A stretch of DNA of 13,213 bases from positions 1-13,213 of the forward strand of contig JAUNKI010000002.1 in assembly GCA_030532815.1 (NCBI GenBank), written 5' to 3'. The DNA comes from Leptotrichiaceae bacterium (GTDB lineage Bacteria > Fusobacteriota > Fusobacteriia > Fusobacteriales > Leptotrichiaceae). Positions 6,353-13,213 of the stretch are shown here, piece by piece. A model generated the notes under the pieces. It saw only the letters and a program-made list of their open reading frames with translations. It was not told where the DNA came from and did no database searches. Position 1 is the stretch's first letter; each line of letters opens with the position of its first letter. The position numbers and the translations under genes were made by a program.

Positions 6353-7882
6353 ATGAACAGAAATCCGTTAGTGGAAATGAAAAATATTACGAAAAAATTC
6401 GGCACCGTAACAGCTTTAGACGGAATTTCCTTTAAAGTAAACAGGGGAGAAGTTCATGTGCTTTTAGGAGAAAACGGTGCGGGAAAGTCCACTCTTATGA
6501 AGATTTTAAGCGGAGTTTACCGTCCGACCTCAGGAAAAATTATTATAAACGGAAAAGATTACGGATTTCTTACTCCGAGACTTTCCTTTGAAAATAAAAT
6601 CAGTATAATTTATCAGGAATTAAGTGTAATAAATGAACTGTCAATTCAGGAAAACTTATTTGTAGGGAAACTGCCTGTAAAAAAAGTGTTCGGAGTGGAA
6701 ACTGTTGATTATAAGTATATGGAAAATGTTACGAAAAAAATTCTGACAAAAATAGGTCTGGACAAAGATCCCGGTACTCCTGTGGAAGAACTGACAATAA
6801 GTGAGAAACAGCAGGTGGAAATAGCCAAAGCCCTTGCTGCCGACGCAGATGTCATAATAATGGACGAACCTACGACTTCCTTAACCGAAGCTGAGGTAAA
6901 TCATCTTTTTAAAATTATAAGACAGCTGAAATCCGAAGGAAAAGGAATTGTATATATTTCTCATAAGCTCAAGGAACTGAAGGAAATAGGAGATAAAGTG
7001 ACAGTGCTGAAAGACGGTAAGGATGTAGGCAGCAGAAATGTGAAAGATGTCAATGTAAATGATCTTGTAACAATGATGGTAGGGAGAGAAATTAAATCAA
7101 GGTACAATTCATCCAATACTGAAACAGGCAGAAAAGAAGTGATTTTTGAAGTCAGTGATTTGACCCGTACTGACGGAAAAGTGAAAGATATTTCGTTTAA
7201 AATTCATAAAGGGGAAATTTTAGGATTTGCAGGACTTGTAGGTTCAGGAAGAAGTGAACTTATGGAAGCTGTTTTCGGAGTAAAGCCGATAAAAAAAGGA
7301 AGCATAACAATGTTCGGGGGAAAATCGGTACCTAAAAATGAGTACAGCTCCATAAAGAGAGGAATGGGATTTGTTACTGAAAATCGTAGGGAAACAGGTT
7401 TTTTTAATAATTTTGATATTAAACAGAACATATCCATACTTCCTTTTATAAAAAATTCACGTTTAAAAGGTCTTTGGGGACTTATTGATAATAAAAAGGA
7501 AAAAGAATGTGCATTGGAAGGAAAAAATCGTCTGAATATAAAATGTTCCTCAATAAATCAGAATATAACAGAGCTGTCAGGAGGAAATCAGCAGAAAGTT
7601 ATTTTAAGTAAGTGGATAATGGCGGATTCGTCATTAATGATATTTGACGAACCTACCAAAGGCATAGATATAGGAAGTAAAAGTGAAATATACACTATTA
7701 TCAGAAATTTATCCGACGAAGGAAAAATCGTAATGATGATTTCGTCTGAAATGACCGAGTTACTTGCTGTGTGTGATAAAATAGCCGTTTTCAGAGAAGG
7801 GAGAATAGCGGAAATTCTGCCTGTGGAGAAAGCTTCGGAAGAAGTTATAATGCAAATATTGACAAGTGAAGGAGTGGAATAA
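6353..7882 (+). CDS. alsA: D-allose ABC transporter ATP-binding protein
   Basis: This 509-residue tandem ATPase has the length of RbsA/AlsA/MglA-type sugar importers. The first domain has Walker A GENGAGKST (39-47), a Q-loop near Q88, the degenerate signature LTISEKQQ (147-154), Walker B VIIMDEP (167-173) and the switch H204. The second domain has a variant Walker A with Arg for Lys (GLVGSGRS, 294-301), a proper signature LSGGNQQ (408-414) and MIFDEP (429-434), and lacks the switch histidine (MMISSE). Such asymmetry between a catalytic and a degenerate site is normal for this family. The ribosome binding site AGGAGGGG is strong, and the gene overlaps alsC by one base (TAATG). Family membership is certain; allose as substrate is assigned from alsB, alsE and alsK next door. 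Confidence 0.9.
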   Translation: MNRNPLVEMKNITKKFGTVTALDGISFKVNRGEVHVLLGENGAGKSTLMKILSGVYRPTSGKIIINGKDYGFLTPRLSFENKISIIYQELSVINELSIQENLFVGKLPVKKVFGVETVDYKYMENVTKKILTKIGLDKDPGTPVEELTISEKQQVEIAKALAADADVIIMDEPTTSLTEAEVNHLFKIIRQLKSEGKGIVYISHKLKELKEIGDKVTVLKDGKDVGSRNVKDVNVNDLVTMMVGREIKSRYNSSNTETGRKEVIFEVSDLTRTDGKVKDISFKIHKGEILGFAGLVGSGRSELMEAVFGVKPIKKGSITMFGGKSVPKNEYSSIKRGMGFVTENRRETGFFNNFDIKQNISILPFIKNSRLKGLWGLIDNKKEKECALEGKNRLNIKCSSINQNITELSGGNQQKVILSKWIMADSSLMIFDEPTKGIDIGSKSEIYTIIRNLSDEGKIVMMISSEMTELLAVCDKIAVFREGRIAEILPVEKASEEVIMQILTSEGVE

Positions 7883-8835
7883 TGAAGTCGGATTTTAATA
7901 TATTATGGCAGAAATACGGAACTTTCGGAATTTTAATTATAGTCATGGTTATATTCGGAATAGGGCAGCCTGCACTGTTTTTTTCCTTTGACAATATAAC
8001 CCAGATTATTTTACAGAGCTCGGTAAATATTCTTATCGCCTGCGGAGAATTTTTCGCCATATTAATAGCGGGAATAGATTTGTCCGTAGGTTCGGTAATA
8101 GCCCTTACGGGAATGCTGACCGGAAAACTTCTCGTAGCAGGTGTGAACCCTGTTTTTGCCATACTTATGGGCGGAATAATGGCAGGGGCATTAATAGGAC
8201 TCTTAAACGGATTTCTCGTAAATGTGACTGAACTTCATCCTTTTATAATTACTTTGGGAACTCAGGCAATTTTAAGAGGAATAACATTAATAATATCCGA
8301 TGCCAACTCCGTATTCGGTTTTCCTCCGGAATTTACAAAAATGATCGCAGGGAGGATAATCGGGATACCGATACCTGCAATTATAGCAGTTGTAGTAGCA
8401 TTTATTCTCGGTTTTATAACTTCAAAAACTAAAATGGGACGTAATATATATGCACTTGGTGGAAATAAACAGGCTGCGTGGTTTTCAGGAATAGACGTAA
8501 AGCTGCATACTCTTATCGTCTTTATTATATCAGGAACATGTGCCGGAATTGCAGGAGTAGTTTCCACAGCAAGAGTAGGTGCAGCAGAACCGGGAGCAGG
8601 AGCGGGTTTTGAAACATTTGCAATAGCCGCCGCCATTATAGGAGGAACAAGCTTTTTCGGGGGGAAAGGAAAAATATTCGGTGTGGTAATGGGAGGTCTT
8701 ATTATCGGAGTTATAAGTAACGGACTGAACCTGCTTACAGTACCTACATATTATCAGCAGATTGTAATGGGAGGTCTCATTATCCTTGCAGTTACAGTAG
8801 ATAAAATATTCGGAGGGAAAAAGAAAGGAGAGTAG
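7882..8835 (+). CDS. alsC: D-allose ABC transporter permease
   Basis: The product is a 317-residue, strongly hydrophobic inner-membrane protein of the RbsC/AlsC type (branched-chain/monosaccharide permease family). About eight to ten membrane segments can be drawn. Diagnostic segments are AGIDLSVGSVIALTG early in the protein, NVTELHPFIITLGTQAILRG in the middle, the cytoplasmic coupling loop GRNIYALGGNKQAAWFSGI at about 193-211, and AAAIIGGTSFFGGKG near the end. The permease would work as a dimer with the tandem ATPase AlsA. It starts at the ATG overlapping the alsA stop codon, with AAGGAG upstream, so translation of the two is probably coupled. The substrate is assigned from context. Confidence 0.88.
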   Translation: MKSDFNILWQKYGTFGILIIVMVIFGIGQPALFFSFDNITQIILQSSVNILIACGEFFAILIAGIDLSVGSVIALTGMLTGKLLVAGVNPVFAILMGGIMAGALIGLLNGFLVNVTELHPFIITLGTQAILRGITLIISDANSVFGFPPEFTKMIAGRIIGIPIPAIIAVVVAFILGFITSKTKMGRNIYALGGNKQAAWFSGIDVKLHTLIVFIISGTCAGIAGVVSTARVGAAEPGAGAGFETFAIAAAIIGGTSFFGGKGKIFGVVMGGLIIGVISNGLNLLTVPTYYQQIVMGGLIILAVTVDKIFGGKKKGE

Positions 8836-8836
8836 T

Positions 8837-9517
8837 ATGGAAAAGGTAAAATTTTCACCGTCACTTATGTGCATGGATTTGACAAAATTTAAGGAACAGG
8901 TCGACATATTAAACGAAAGGGCGGACTTTTATCATGTGGATATAATGGATGGACATTTTGTAAAGAATATAACATTGTCGCCGTTTTTTGTAGAACAGTT
9001 GAGCAAAATTTCAAAACTCCCTATTGATGTTCATTTAATGACGGAATTTCCGGGAGACTATATAGATGAGCTTGGAAAAGCGGGAGCGGCATATATTTCT
9101 CCTCATGCGGAAACTATTAATAAAGATGCGTTCAGAATTATAAACAGAATAAAAAATGCAGGCTGTAAGGCGGGAATCGCATTAAATCCTGCAACTCCTG
9201 TGGAATGGATAAAATACTACATTCACTTAGTGGATAAGATAACGGTTATGACGGTGGATCCGGGATTTGCGGGGCAGCCGTTTATACCTGAAATGCTGGA
9301 AAAAATAAAGGAACTGAAAACTCTTAAAGAGGAAAAGGGGTATTCCTACATAATTGAAATTGACGGCTCATGTAACGAAAAGACATTCAGAAAACTGGTC
9401 AGAGCGGGAGCTGAAGTTCTCATAGTAGGCAGTTCGGGATTATTCAATCTGGATAACAGTCTGACAGCTGCATGGGACAAAATGATAGAAATATTTAACA
9501 GAGAAATTTCCGGATAA
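8837..9517 (+). CDS. alsE: D-allulose-6-phosphate 3-epimerase
   Basis: This 226-residue TIM-barrel enzyme converts allulose(psicose)-6-phosphate to fructose-6-phosphate, the last specific step of allose use. It belongs to the ribulose-phosphate 3-epimerase family, but several stretches match AlsE rather than Rpe: SPSLMCMDLTKFKEQ at 7-21, FYHVDIMDGHFV at 31-42, ITVMTVDPGFAGQPFIPEML at 135-154, and DGSCN at 176-180. Likely metal ligands and catalytic acids are H33, D35, H66 and D176. The ATG is one base after the alsC stop and has AAAGGAGAG upstream. It is slightly shorter at the C-terminus than the E. coli protein (about 231). Confidence 0.93.
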   Translation: MEKVKFSPSLMCMDLTKFKEQVDILNERADFYHVDIMDGHFVKNITLSPFFVEQLSKISKLPIDVHLMTEFPGDYIDELGKAGAAYISPHAETINKDAFRIINRIKNAGCKAGIALNPATPVEWIKYYIHLVDKITVMTVDPGFAGQPFIPEMLEKIKELKTLKEEKGYSYIIEIDGSCNEKTFRKLVRAGAEVLIVGSSGLFNLDNSLTAAWDKMIEIFNREISG

Positions 9518-9532
9518 ATGAAGGAGCTTGTC

Positions 9533-10435
9533 ATGAGAGGACATAAAAAATACATTTTGGGAATAGACATAGGAGGAACGAATTTCAGGATAGGGCTTGT
9601 TTCCGAAGATAATGAAATCAGGAAATTTCAGATAAAATCGATTTCCGAATTACAGAAAGGGGATTTTATAAATAATCTGATTGAGCATATAAAATATTAT
9701 ATAAATTTCTATAAAGAAGAAATAGAAGCTGTGGGAATAGGATTTCCTTCAATTGTAAGTAAGGATAAGAAATATGTGTATTCTACACCGAATATAAAAA
9801 ACCTTGATAATATCAACATAACCGATATTCTTGAAAAAAAATTGGAAATCCCCGTATATATAAATAAAGACGTAAATTTTCTCATATTGAAGGATATAAA
9901 AGAAAATAATATAGGAAAAGATAAAATCGCTATAGGGTTTTATATAGGAACAGGGTTCGGAAATGCTATTTATATAAACGGACAGATTATTGAAGGAAAA
10001 CACGGTGTAGCAGGAGAACTCGGACATATTCCCGTTTTAAATTCAAAGGAAATATGTGCATGCGGAAATATCGGCTGTGTTGAAATGCATGCTTCAGGAA
10101 AAGTTTTAAAAAAAATTGCTGAAGAAAAGTTTTCCGATTCGGATATAAATAATATCTTTACGGATTATGGAAATACCGAAATTATAATGAATTTCATTGA
10201 TGCTCTGGCGATACCTATTGTCACGGAAATTAATATTCTTGATCCCGACTATATTATTATTGCCGGAGGCGTTCCTGTTATGAAAGGGTTTCCCATTGAA
10301 GAATTAAAAAAGGCAATTTACAGAAGAGCAAGAAAGCCTTATCCGGCGGAGGATATGAATATAATTGTATCAAAGCATGATCAGAAAAGCGGTATTTTAG
10401 GAGCTTCGTATTATATAAGAGAATATATGAAGTAG
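9533..10435 (+). CDS. alsK: D-allose kinase (ROK family)
   Basis: This cytoplasmic sugar kinase phosphorylates D-allose to allose-6-phosphate. The 300-residue ROK-family protein has the ATP loop GIDIGGTNFR (10-19) and the probable catalytic D113 in NKDVN. The second phosphate loop is IGTGFGNAI (138-146), and the sugar-binding segment is HGVAGELGHIP (157-167). The zinc site is built from H165 and the cysteines of CACGNIGC (C175, C177, C182). VSKDK and STPN at 75-87 and the DVN form of the active site match AlsK rather than general glucokinases. An ATG at 9518 opens the frame 15 bases earlier, but it lacks a ribosome binding site, whereas AAGGAG at 9521-9526 fits the ATG at 9533, so the latter is chosen. 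It follows alsE within 15 bases. Confidence 0.92.
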   Translation: MRGHKKYILGIDIGGTNFRIGLVSEDNEIRKFQIKSISELQKGDFINNLIEHIKYYINFYKEEIEAVGIGFPSIVSKDKKYVYSTPNIKNLDNINITDILEKKLEIPVYINKDVNFLILKDIKENNIGKDKIAIGFYIGTGFGNAIYINGQIIEGKHGVAGELGHIPVLNSKEICACGNIGCVEMHASGKVLKKIAEEKFSDSDINNIFTDYGNTEIIMNFIDALAIPIVTEINILDPDYIIIAGGVPVMKGFPIEELKKAIYRRARKPYPAEDMNIIVSKHDQKSGILGASYYIREYMK

Positions 10436-10456
10436 CAGATTTATATATAGTACAAG

Positions 10457-10478
10457 AAAAATTAAAAATATAATTTTT
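10457..10478 (+). repeat. A/T hairpin between alsK and alsB
   Basis: AAAAATTA (10457-10464) and TAATTTTT (10471-10478) form an eight-pair stem around a six-base loop, ending three bases before the alsB ribosome binding site. Hairpins before binding-protein genes can tune the excess of binding protein over transporter, by processing or partial termination. With only A-T pairs it would be weak. Confidence 0.4.
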
Positions 10479-10493
10479 ATAGGAGGAATGAGT

Positions 10494-11474
10494 ATGAGTA
10501 AATTTTTTAGAAATTTTTTAGTACTTTTAGGGGTACTTCTGTTAGTGTCATGCGGAGGAGGCTCGAAGGAAACGAAAGAGTCTGAAAATGGAAAAACGGA
10601 TACAGGCGGAAAAGCCGAAGTAGCAATTATTCTGAAAACTTTATCAAATCCTTTCTGGGTAAGTATGAAAGAAGGAATTGAAAAAGAAGCTGAGGCTCAG
10701 GGAGTAAAAGTGGATATTTTTGCCGTAAATTCCGAAGAAGATGTGCAGGAACAGCTGAAAATTTTGGAAAATTTAATGGGAAAAGGATATAAGGCAATCG
10801 GAGTAGCACCGCTATCTCCTGTAAATTTAATACAGGGAATAGTTGAAGCGAATAAAAAAGGTATTTATGTCGTAAATATTGATGAAAAAATAGATATGGA
10901 TCAGTTGAAAGCATCAGGAGGAAGTGTACTGGCATTTGTTACTACGGATAATGTAAAAGTAGGAGCAAAGGGAGCTGAATATATTGTAAGCAAACTACCT
11001 GACGGAGGAGAAGTGGCAATTATTGAAGGAAAAGCGGGAAATGCTTCGGGAGAATACAGAAAACAGGGGGCAACGGAAGTATTCAAGGCAAATGAAAAAA
11101 TAAAGCTCGTTACAAGTCAGCCGGCAGACTGGGACAGATCAAAAGCTCTTGATCTTGCTGCCAACCTTATTCAGAAATATCCGAACCTGAAAGGAATATA
11201 TGCTGCAAATGATACAATGGCACTTGGTGCTTTGCAGGCAGTTATAAATGCAAATAAACAGGGACAGATAATAGTAGTGGGGACTGACGGAGCACCTGAG
11301 GCACTGGAATCAATAAAACAGAAAGGGTTAAGTGCAACAGTTGCACAGGATTCCGCAAGTATCGGAGCGGAAAGCTTCAAAATTTTACTGGAAGCAATAA
11401 AAAATAAACCTGAAATATCTCCGAATACGGCTCCTAAAGAAGTTCCGGTAGAATCAAAACTCGTTACAGAATAA
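10494..11474 (+). CDS. alsB: D-allose-binding lipoprotein of the ABC transporter
   Basis: This 326-residue binding protein captures allose outside the cytoplasmic membrane and delivers it to AlsA/AlsC. The N-terminus MSKFFRNFLVLLGVLLLVSC ends in a lipobox with acylated Cys20, followed by a Gly/Ser/Lys/Glu-rich linker. The E. coli AlsB is instead a soluble periplasmic protein. The mature part shares long stretches with E. coli AlsB: LKTLSNPFW, KGIY-VN-DEKIDMD, AFVTTDNV-VGAKGA, GGEVAIIEGKAGNASGE and SQPADWDR. Residue +2 after the cysteine is Gly, so an aspartate-type inner-membrane retention signal is absent. A start two codons earlier (10488) would leave one base after AGGAGG, so the ATG at 10494 with seven bases is preferred. 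Last gene of the operon, followed by a terminator. Confidence 0.93.
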   Translation: MSKFFRNFLVLLGVLLLVSCGGGSKETKESENGKTDTGGKAEVAIILKTLSNPFWVSMKEGIEKEAEAQGVKVDIFAVNSEEDVQEQLKILENLMGKGYKAIGVAPLSPVNLIQGIVEANKKGIYVVNIDEKIDMDQLKASGGSVLAFVTTDNVKVGAKGAEYIVSKLPDGGEVAIIEGKAGNASGEYRKQGATEVFKANEKIKLVTSQPADWDRSKALDLAANLIQKYPNLKGIYAANDTMALGALQAVINANKQGQIIVVGTDGAPEALESIKQKGLSATVAQDSASIGAESFKILLEAIKNKPEISPNTAPKEVPVESKLVTE

Positions 11475-11486
11475 TTATATTAATAA

Positions 11487-11535
11487 AGAGGACACAATTA
11501 ACAGAAATTTTCTGTCAAAGAGGTCCTCTGTTTTT
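11487..11535 (+). terminator. Nested-hairpin intrinsic terminator of the allose operon
   Basis: AGAGGAC (11487-11493) pairs with GTCCTCT (11523-11529), followed by G and five T (11531-11535). The loop contains its own hairpin, ACAGAA (11501-11506) with TTCTGT (11510-11515). The tract AAAGAGG occurs on both sides, and AGAGGTCCTCT (11519-11529) is a palindrome by itself, so alternative foldings exist. It begins 12 bases after the alsB stop, as expected for an operon end. Confidence 0.75.
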
Positions 11536-11769
11536 ATGAAATTCACAAAAAATAATTCAACATAAATTTTACATATACTCAAAAATATATGATGCTTACT
11601 TTATGCATTTTTGAATCAGTAAAAGTTGAGAACTGAAAATAAAAAGAAATAGTTTTAAATAAAAGTTACAGTAAAGCTCTGATAATAGTAGAAGTATATA
11701 CTTAAATTATAAACAAAATCTCAACGTTCAAATTATTTCAACGAAAAAAATACGGGAATGAACGTAAAG

Positions 11770-11804
11770 AAAAGTCACTGTCTGAGTGGAGTTTGTGATT
11801 TTTT
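11770..11804 (+). terminator. Terminator-like hairpin with T-run
   Basis: AAAAGTCAC (11770-11778) can pair in RNA with GTGATTTTT (11795-11803), with one G-U pair and a 16-base loop. The right arm ends in a six-T run (11799-11804). It could be a backup terminator for the allose operon or the end of an unidentified small RNA transcribed across 11540-11804. Confidence 0.4.
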
Positions 11805-11840
11805 AGTGAATGGAGTGTTTTTGAGTTGGAAGTTTTTTGT

Positions 11841-11863
11841 CAAATTTTTTTCAAAAAAATTTG
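11841..11863. repeat. 23-bp perfect palindrome
   Basis: CAAATTTTTTT (11841-11851) and AAAAAAATTTG (11853-11863) are exact inverse copies around a single C. The long A and T tracts may bend the DNA or act as a cruciform site. No function is evident. Confidence 0.55.
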
Positions 11864-11915
11864 GGGTATTTTGCTAAGCTTTTTTTCAAAATATATAGAA
11901 AAAACCATAGTCGGA

Positions 11916-11941
11916 GTGTAAGGGTGGTGATGAACCCTCAC
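11916..11941. repeat. G/C-rich bulged hairpin
   Basis: GTG (11916-11918) pairs with CAC (11939-11941), and AGGGT (11921-11925) with ACCCT (11934-11938), leaving a TA bulge and the loop GGTGATGA. It stands out in an A/T-rich region and may belong to a dispersed repeat or an RNA structure. Confidence 0.4.
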
Positions 11942-12122
11942 GGAAAAAATATTGAAATGACAGTTATTTATAAATTTTTTTCTGAAAAGCGTAGAATGCA
12001 GAAAAATGGTGATAATAAGCTCTCACTAAAGAAAAATACGGAGAAGTTTTTGCTTAATTTTTATAAAAGTTTTAACTTTTGAGGGGAAACTTTTTGTAAA
12101 GTAACGGTAAAAAAGCTTTATC

Positions 12123-12150
12123 TTGAAAATGCCGAAAAAAGAGGTATAAA
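12123..12150 (+). promoter_or_regulatory. Weakly supported promoter of the PRD regulator
   Basis: TTGAAA (12123-12128) and TATAAA (12145-12150) are 16 bases apart. Transcription would start near 12157, leaving only about 11 bases of leader with the ribosome binding site at its very 5' end. This is unusual, so the true promoter may lie elsewhere upstream. Confidence 0.3.
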
Positions 12151-12167
12151 TATAATGGGAGGTAAAA

Positions 12168-13213
12168 ATGCTGAACAATAGAGAAACTGAAATCCTTGAG
12201 GAATTGATAAAAAACGGAAAAATTCATGAAAATGATATTCTTGAAAAAAATAAAATAAGTAAAAGAGCTTTTTTATATAATTTACGGAATATAAATACGT
12301 TTCTTCAGAATATGAAATTAAAAGAATTAAAAAAAGAAGGAAAAATAATATATTTTGATAACAGACAAAATTTTGAAGAGATGTATTCAGTAATTAGGAG
12401 TATAAGAAAATTTGATAGAAAAGAAAGAATCGAAATTTTGGAATTTATACTGTTTTTTGAAAAAAATTTGAATTTGAAAAAATTATCACAGGAATTAAGT
12501 GTTTCCAAAACTACTTTGAAAAAGGATTTTGAAATTTTGAAAAATATATTAAATAAAAAAAAATTAAAAGTTTTTTATAGAAATAATTTCGGTTATTATC
12601 TGGAATATGACAATCAGGAGAATACAGAATGGATAAAATTAAAAAAGATTTCGGAATTTTTATCCCAACATAGGAAAAAAGGAGCTTATTCGGAATTTAT
12701 AAAAAAGATGTCCATTTTTAATCCTGAAAAAACAGAGAAAAAGAAAATATCCGATTTTCTGCATGATATAAATGAAAAACTGAAATTAAATATCGGAGAT
12801 GAAACTTATAAAACTTTGTACTCATATCTGCTTGTAATAAAAAATGAAAAAATTGAAAAAGAAAAGGAATCTCTTCTGTTTATTGAAAAAACTGAAGAAT
12901 TTAAAATAATAGAAAAAAGTTTGAAAAAAAACGGGATATCGGATTTAAATAGAAATTCCGTTATAAAATTTACGGATTTTTTAATGGGAGTTACAATTAG
13001 CAGTCTTAATTTGGAAAACTGGCTGAATGAAGAAATACTGATAAGAAAAATAATGAGAGAGTTTTTCAAATATGCGGATTTAACTGTAAATGAAGATGAA
13101 ATTTTATATGAATGTCTTCTTTATCATCTGAAACCGACAATATACAGAATAAAAAAAGGAATACATTTATCAAATTCCGTATTCAGAGAATTAATTGAAA
13201 ATAAGGATCCTAT
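12168..13213 (+). CDS. BglG/MtlR-type PRD transcriptional regulator, 3' end beyond the window
   Basis: The window shows 348 codons of a larger regulator; full-length family members with PTS domains are about 600-700 residues. The frame opens MLNNRETEILEELIKNGKI, a first helix-turn-helix. A second follows at KLSQELSVSKTTLKKDFEIL, about residues 104-123, as in the HTH_11/Mga-type pair of these proteins. The segment ECLLYHLKPTIYRIKKGIHL, about residues 312-331, is the characteristic second PRD motif with its conserved histidine. PRDs are phosphorylated by the PTS at histidines to adjust activity. The ATG at 12168 follows GGGAGG by five bases. A PTS operon for some sugar probably lies downstream; its substrate cannot be seen. 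No link to the allose operon is evident, since the terminator and a long spacer lie between. Confidence 0.82.
   Translation, partial: MLNNRETEILEELIKNGKIHENDILEKNKISKRAFLYNLRNINTFLQNMKLKELKKEGKIIYFDNRQNFEEMYSVIRSIRKFDRKERIEILEFILFFEKNLNLKKLSQELSVSKTTLKKDFEILKNILNKKKLKVFYRNNFGYYLEYDNQENTEWIKLKKISEFLSQHRKKGAYSEFIKKMSIFNPEKTEKKKISDFLHDINEKLKLNIGDETYKTLYSYLLVIKNEKIEKEKESLLFIEKTEEFKIIEKSLKKNGISDLNRNSVIKFTDFLMGVTISSLNLENWLNEEILIRKIMREFFKYADLTVNEDEILYECLLYHLKPTIYRIKKGIHLSNSVFRELIENKDP

Larger units (their letters stand above)
11536..12167. other. Structured gene-free region between alsB and the PRD regulator
   Basis: About 630 bases hold no convincing gene. A plus-strand frame at 11837-12082 would start at TTG inside a palindrome, has no ribosome binding site and shows no family resemblance. 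Structural elements are unusually frequent: a 7-base inverted repeat ACGTTCA/TGAACGT (11724-11730, 11759-11765), a hairpin with a T-run at 11770-11804, a 23-base palindrome at 11841-11863 and a bulged hairpin at 11916-11941. The base composition in 11750-11830 and 11900-11950 is less A/T-rich than the other spacers, as in a degenerate intergenic repeat or an RNA gene. Confidence 0.45.

Noticed and set aside
7204..8162. Minus-strand open frames over alsA and the start of alsC
   Set aside because: They are antisense shadows of well-conserved ABC transporter genes with no initiation signals of their own.
8262..8907. Minus-strand open frames of 124-125 codons over alsC and alsE
   Set aside because: They lie antisense to two strongly supported genes, lack ribosome binding sites, and have odd compositions such as cysteine- and serine-rich runs.
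8837..9517. Reading the epimerase as ribulose-phosphate 3-epimerase (rpe)
   Set aside because: The SLMCMDL, ITVMTVDPGFAGQPFIPEML and DGSCN stretches and the operon context fit AlsE better.
9518..9532. Upstream start codon for alsK
   Set aside because: The ATG at 9518 has no ribosome binding site, whereas AAGGAG sits inside this stretch at the right distance from the ATG at 9533.
10627..11380. Minus-strand open frames over alsB
   Set aside because: The plus strand encodes an unmistakable allose-binding protein; the antisense frames have no recognisable content.
11837..12082. 81-residue plus-strand frame between alsB and the PRD regulator
   Set aside because: It would start at TTG inside a palindrome, has no ribosome binding site, is low-complexity and lysine/phenylalanine-rich, and shows no recognisable family.
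12305..13069. Minus-strand frames over the PRD regulator
   Set aside because: They are phenylalanine/serine/isoleucine-rich mirror images of a lysine/glutamate-rich coding region, with the PRD gene clearly on the plus strand.

Overview
The window is strongly AT-rich, with AGA for arginine, ATA for isoleucine and A/T-ending codons throughout. It carries lipoprotein-type secreted proteins and clear Shine-Dalgarno sites. This base composition and the gene families fit a low-GC anaerobic fermenter. My best guess is Fusobacteriota, family Leptotrichiaceae (Leptotrichia or Sebaldella type). That is an inference from style, and a low-GC Firmicute cannot be excluded.

Left end (1-2153): a rhamnulokinase gene (rhaB, minus strand, cut by the window edge) is divergent from an AraC-family activator, a standard layout for L-rhamnose control. 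The spacer holds a pair of direct half-sites one helical turn apart.

Middle left (2154-4602): an unrecognised two-gene unit on the minus strand encodes a 297-residue cytoplasmic-looking protein followed by a 213-residue lipoprotein. It lies between intergenic stretches rich in inverted repeats. This is the least explained coding part of the window.

Centre (4507-11535): an apparently complete D-allose utilisation locus: rpiB (allose-6-phosphate isomerase), a LacI-family regulator, then alsA (ABC ATPase), alsC (permease), alsE (allulose-6-phosphate 3-epimerase), alsK (allose kinase) and alsB (allose-binding lipoprotein). AlsB, AlsE and AlsK share long diagnostic stretches with the E. coli proteins as I remember them. 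Allose is bound by AlsB, imported by AlsA/AlsC, phosphorylated by AlsK, isomerised by RpiB to allulose-6-phosphate and epimerised by AlsE to fructose-6-phosphate. Two good promoters, one before rpiB and one before the regulator, are each followed at nearly the same distance by a matching LacI-type operator (perfect GTAAACGTTTAC, and a 10/12 copy). One regulator therefore probably controls both transcripts. A hairpin terminator with a nested inner hairpin closes the operon after alsB.

Right end (11536-13213): about 630 bases without a convincing gene but with several hairpins and palindromes, then the 5' part of a BglG/MtlR-type PRD regulator running off the window.

The possible novelty lies in two places. 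One is the rewired allose operon, which has a LacI regulator with paired operators instead of the RpiR-type repressor of E. coli, a changed gene order and a lipid-anchored binding protein. The other is the unknown protein/lipoprotein pair.
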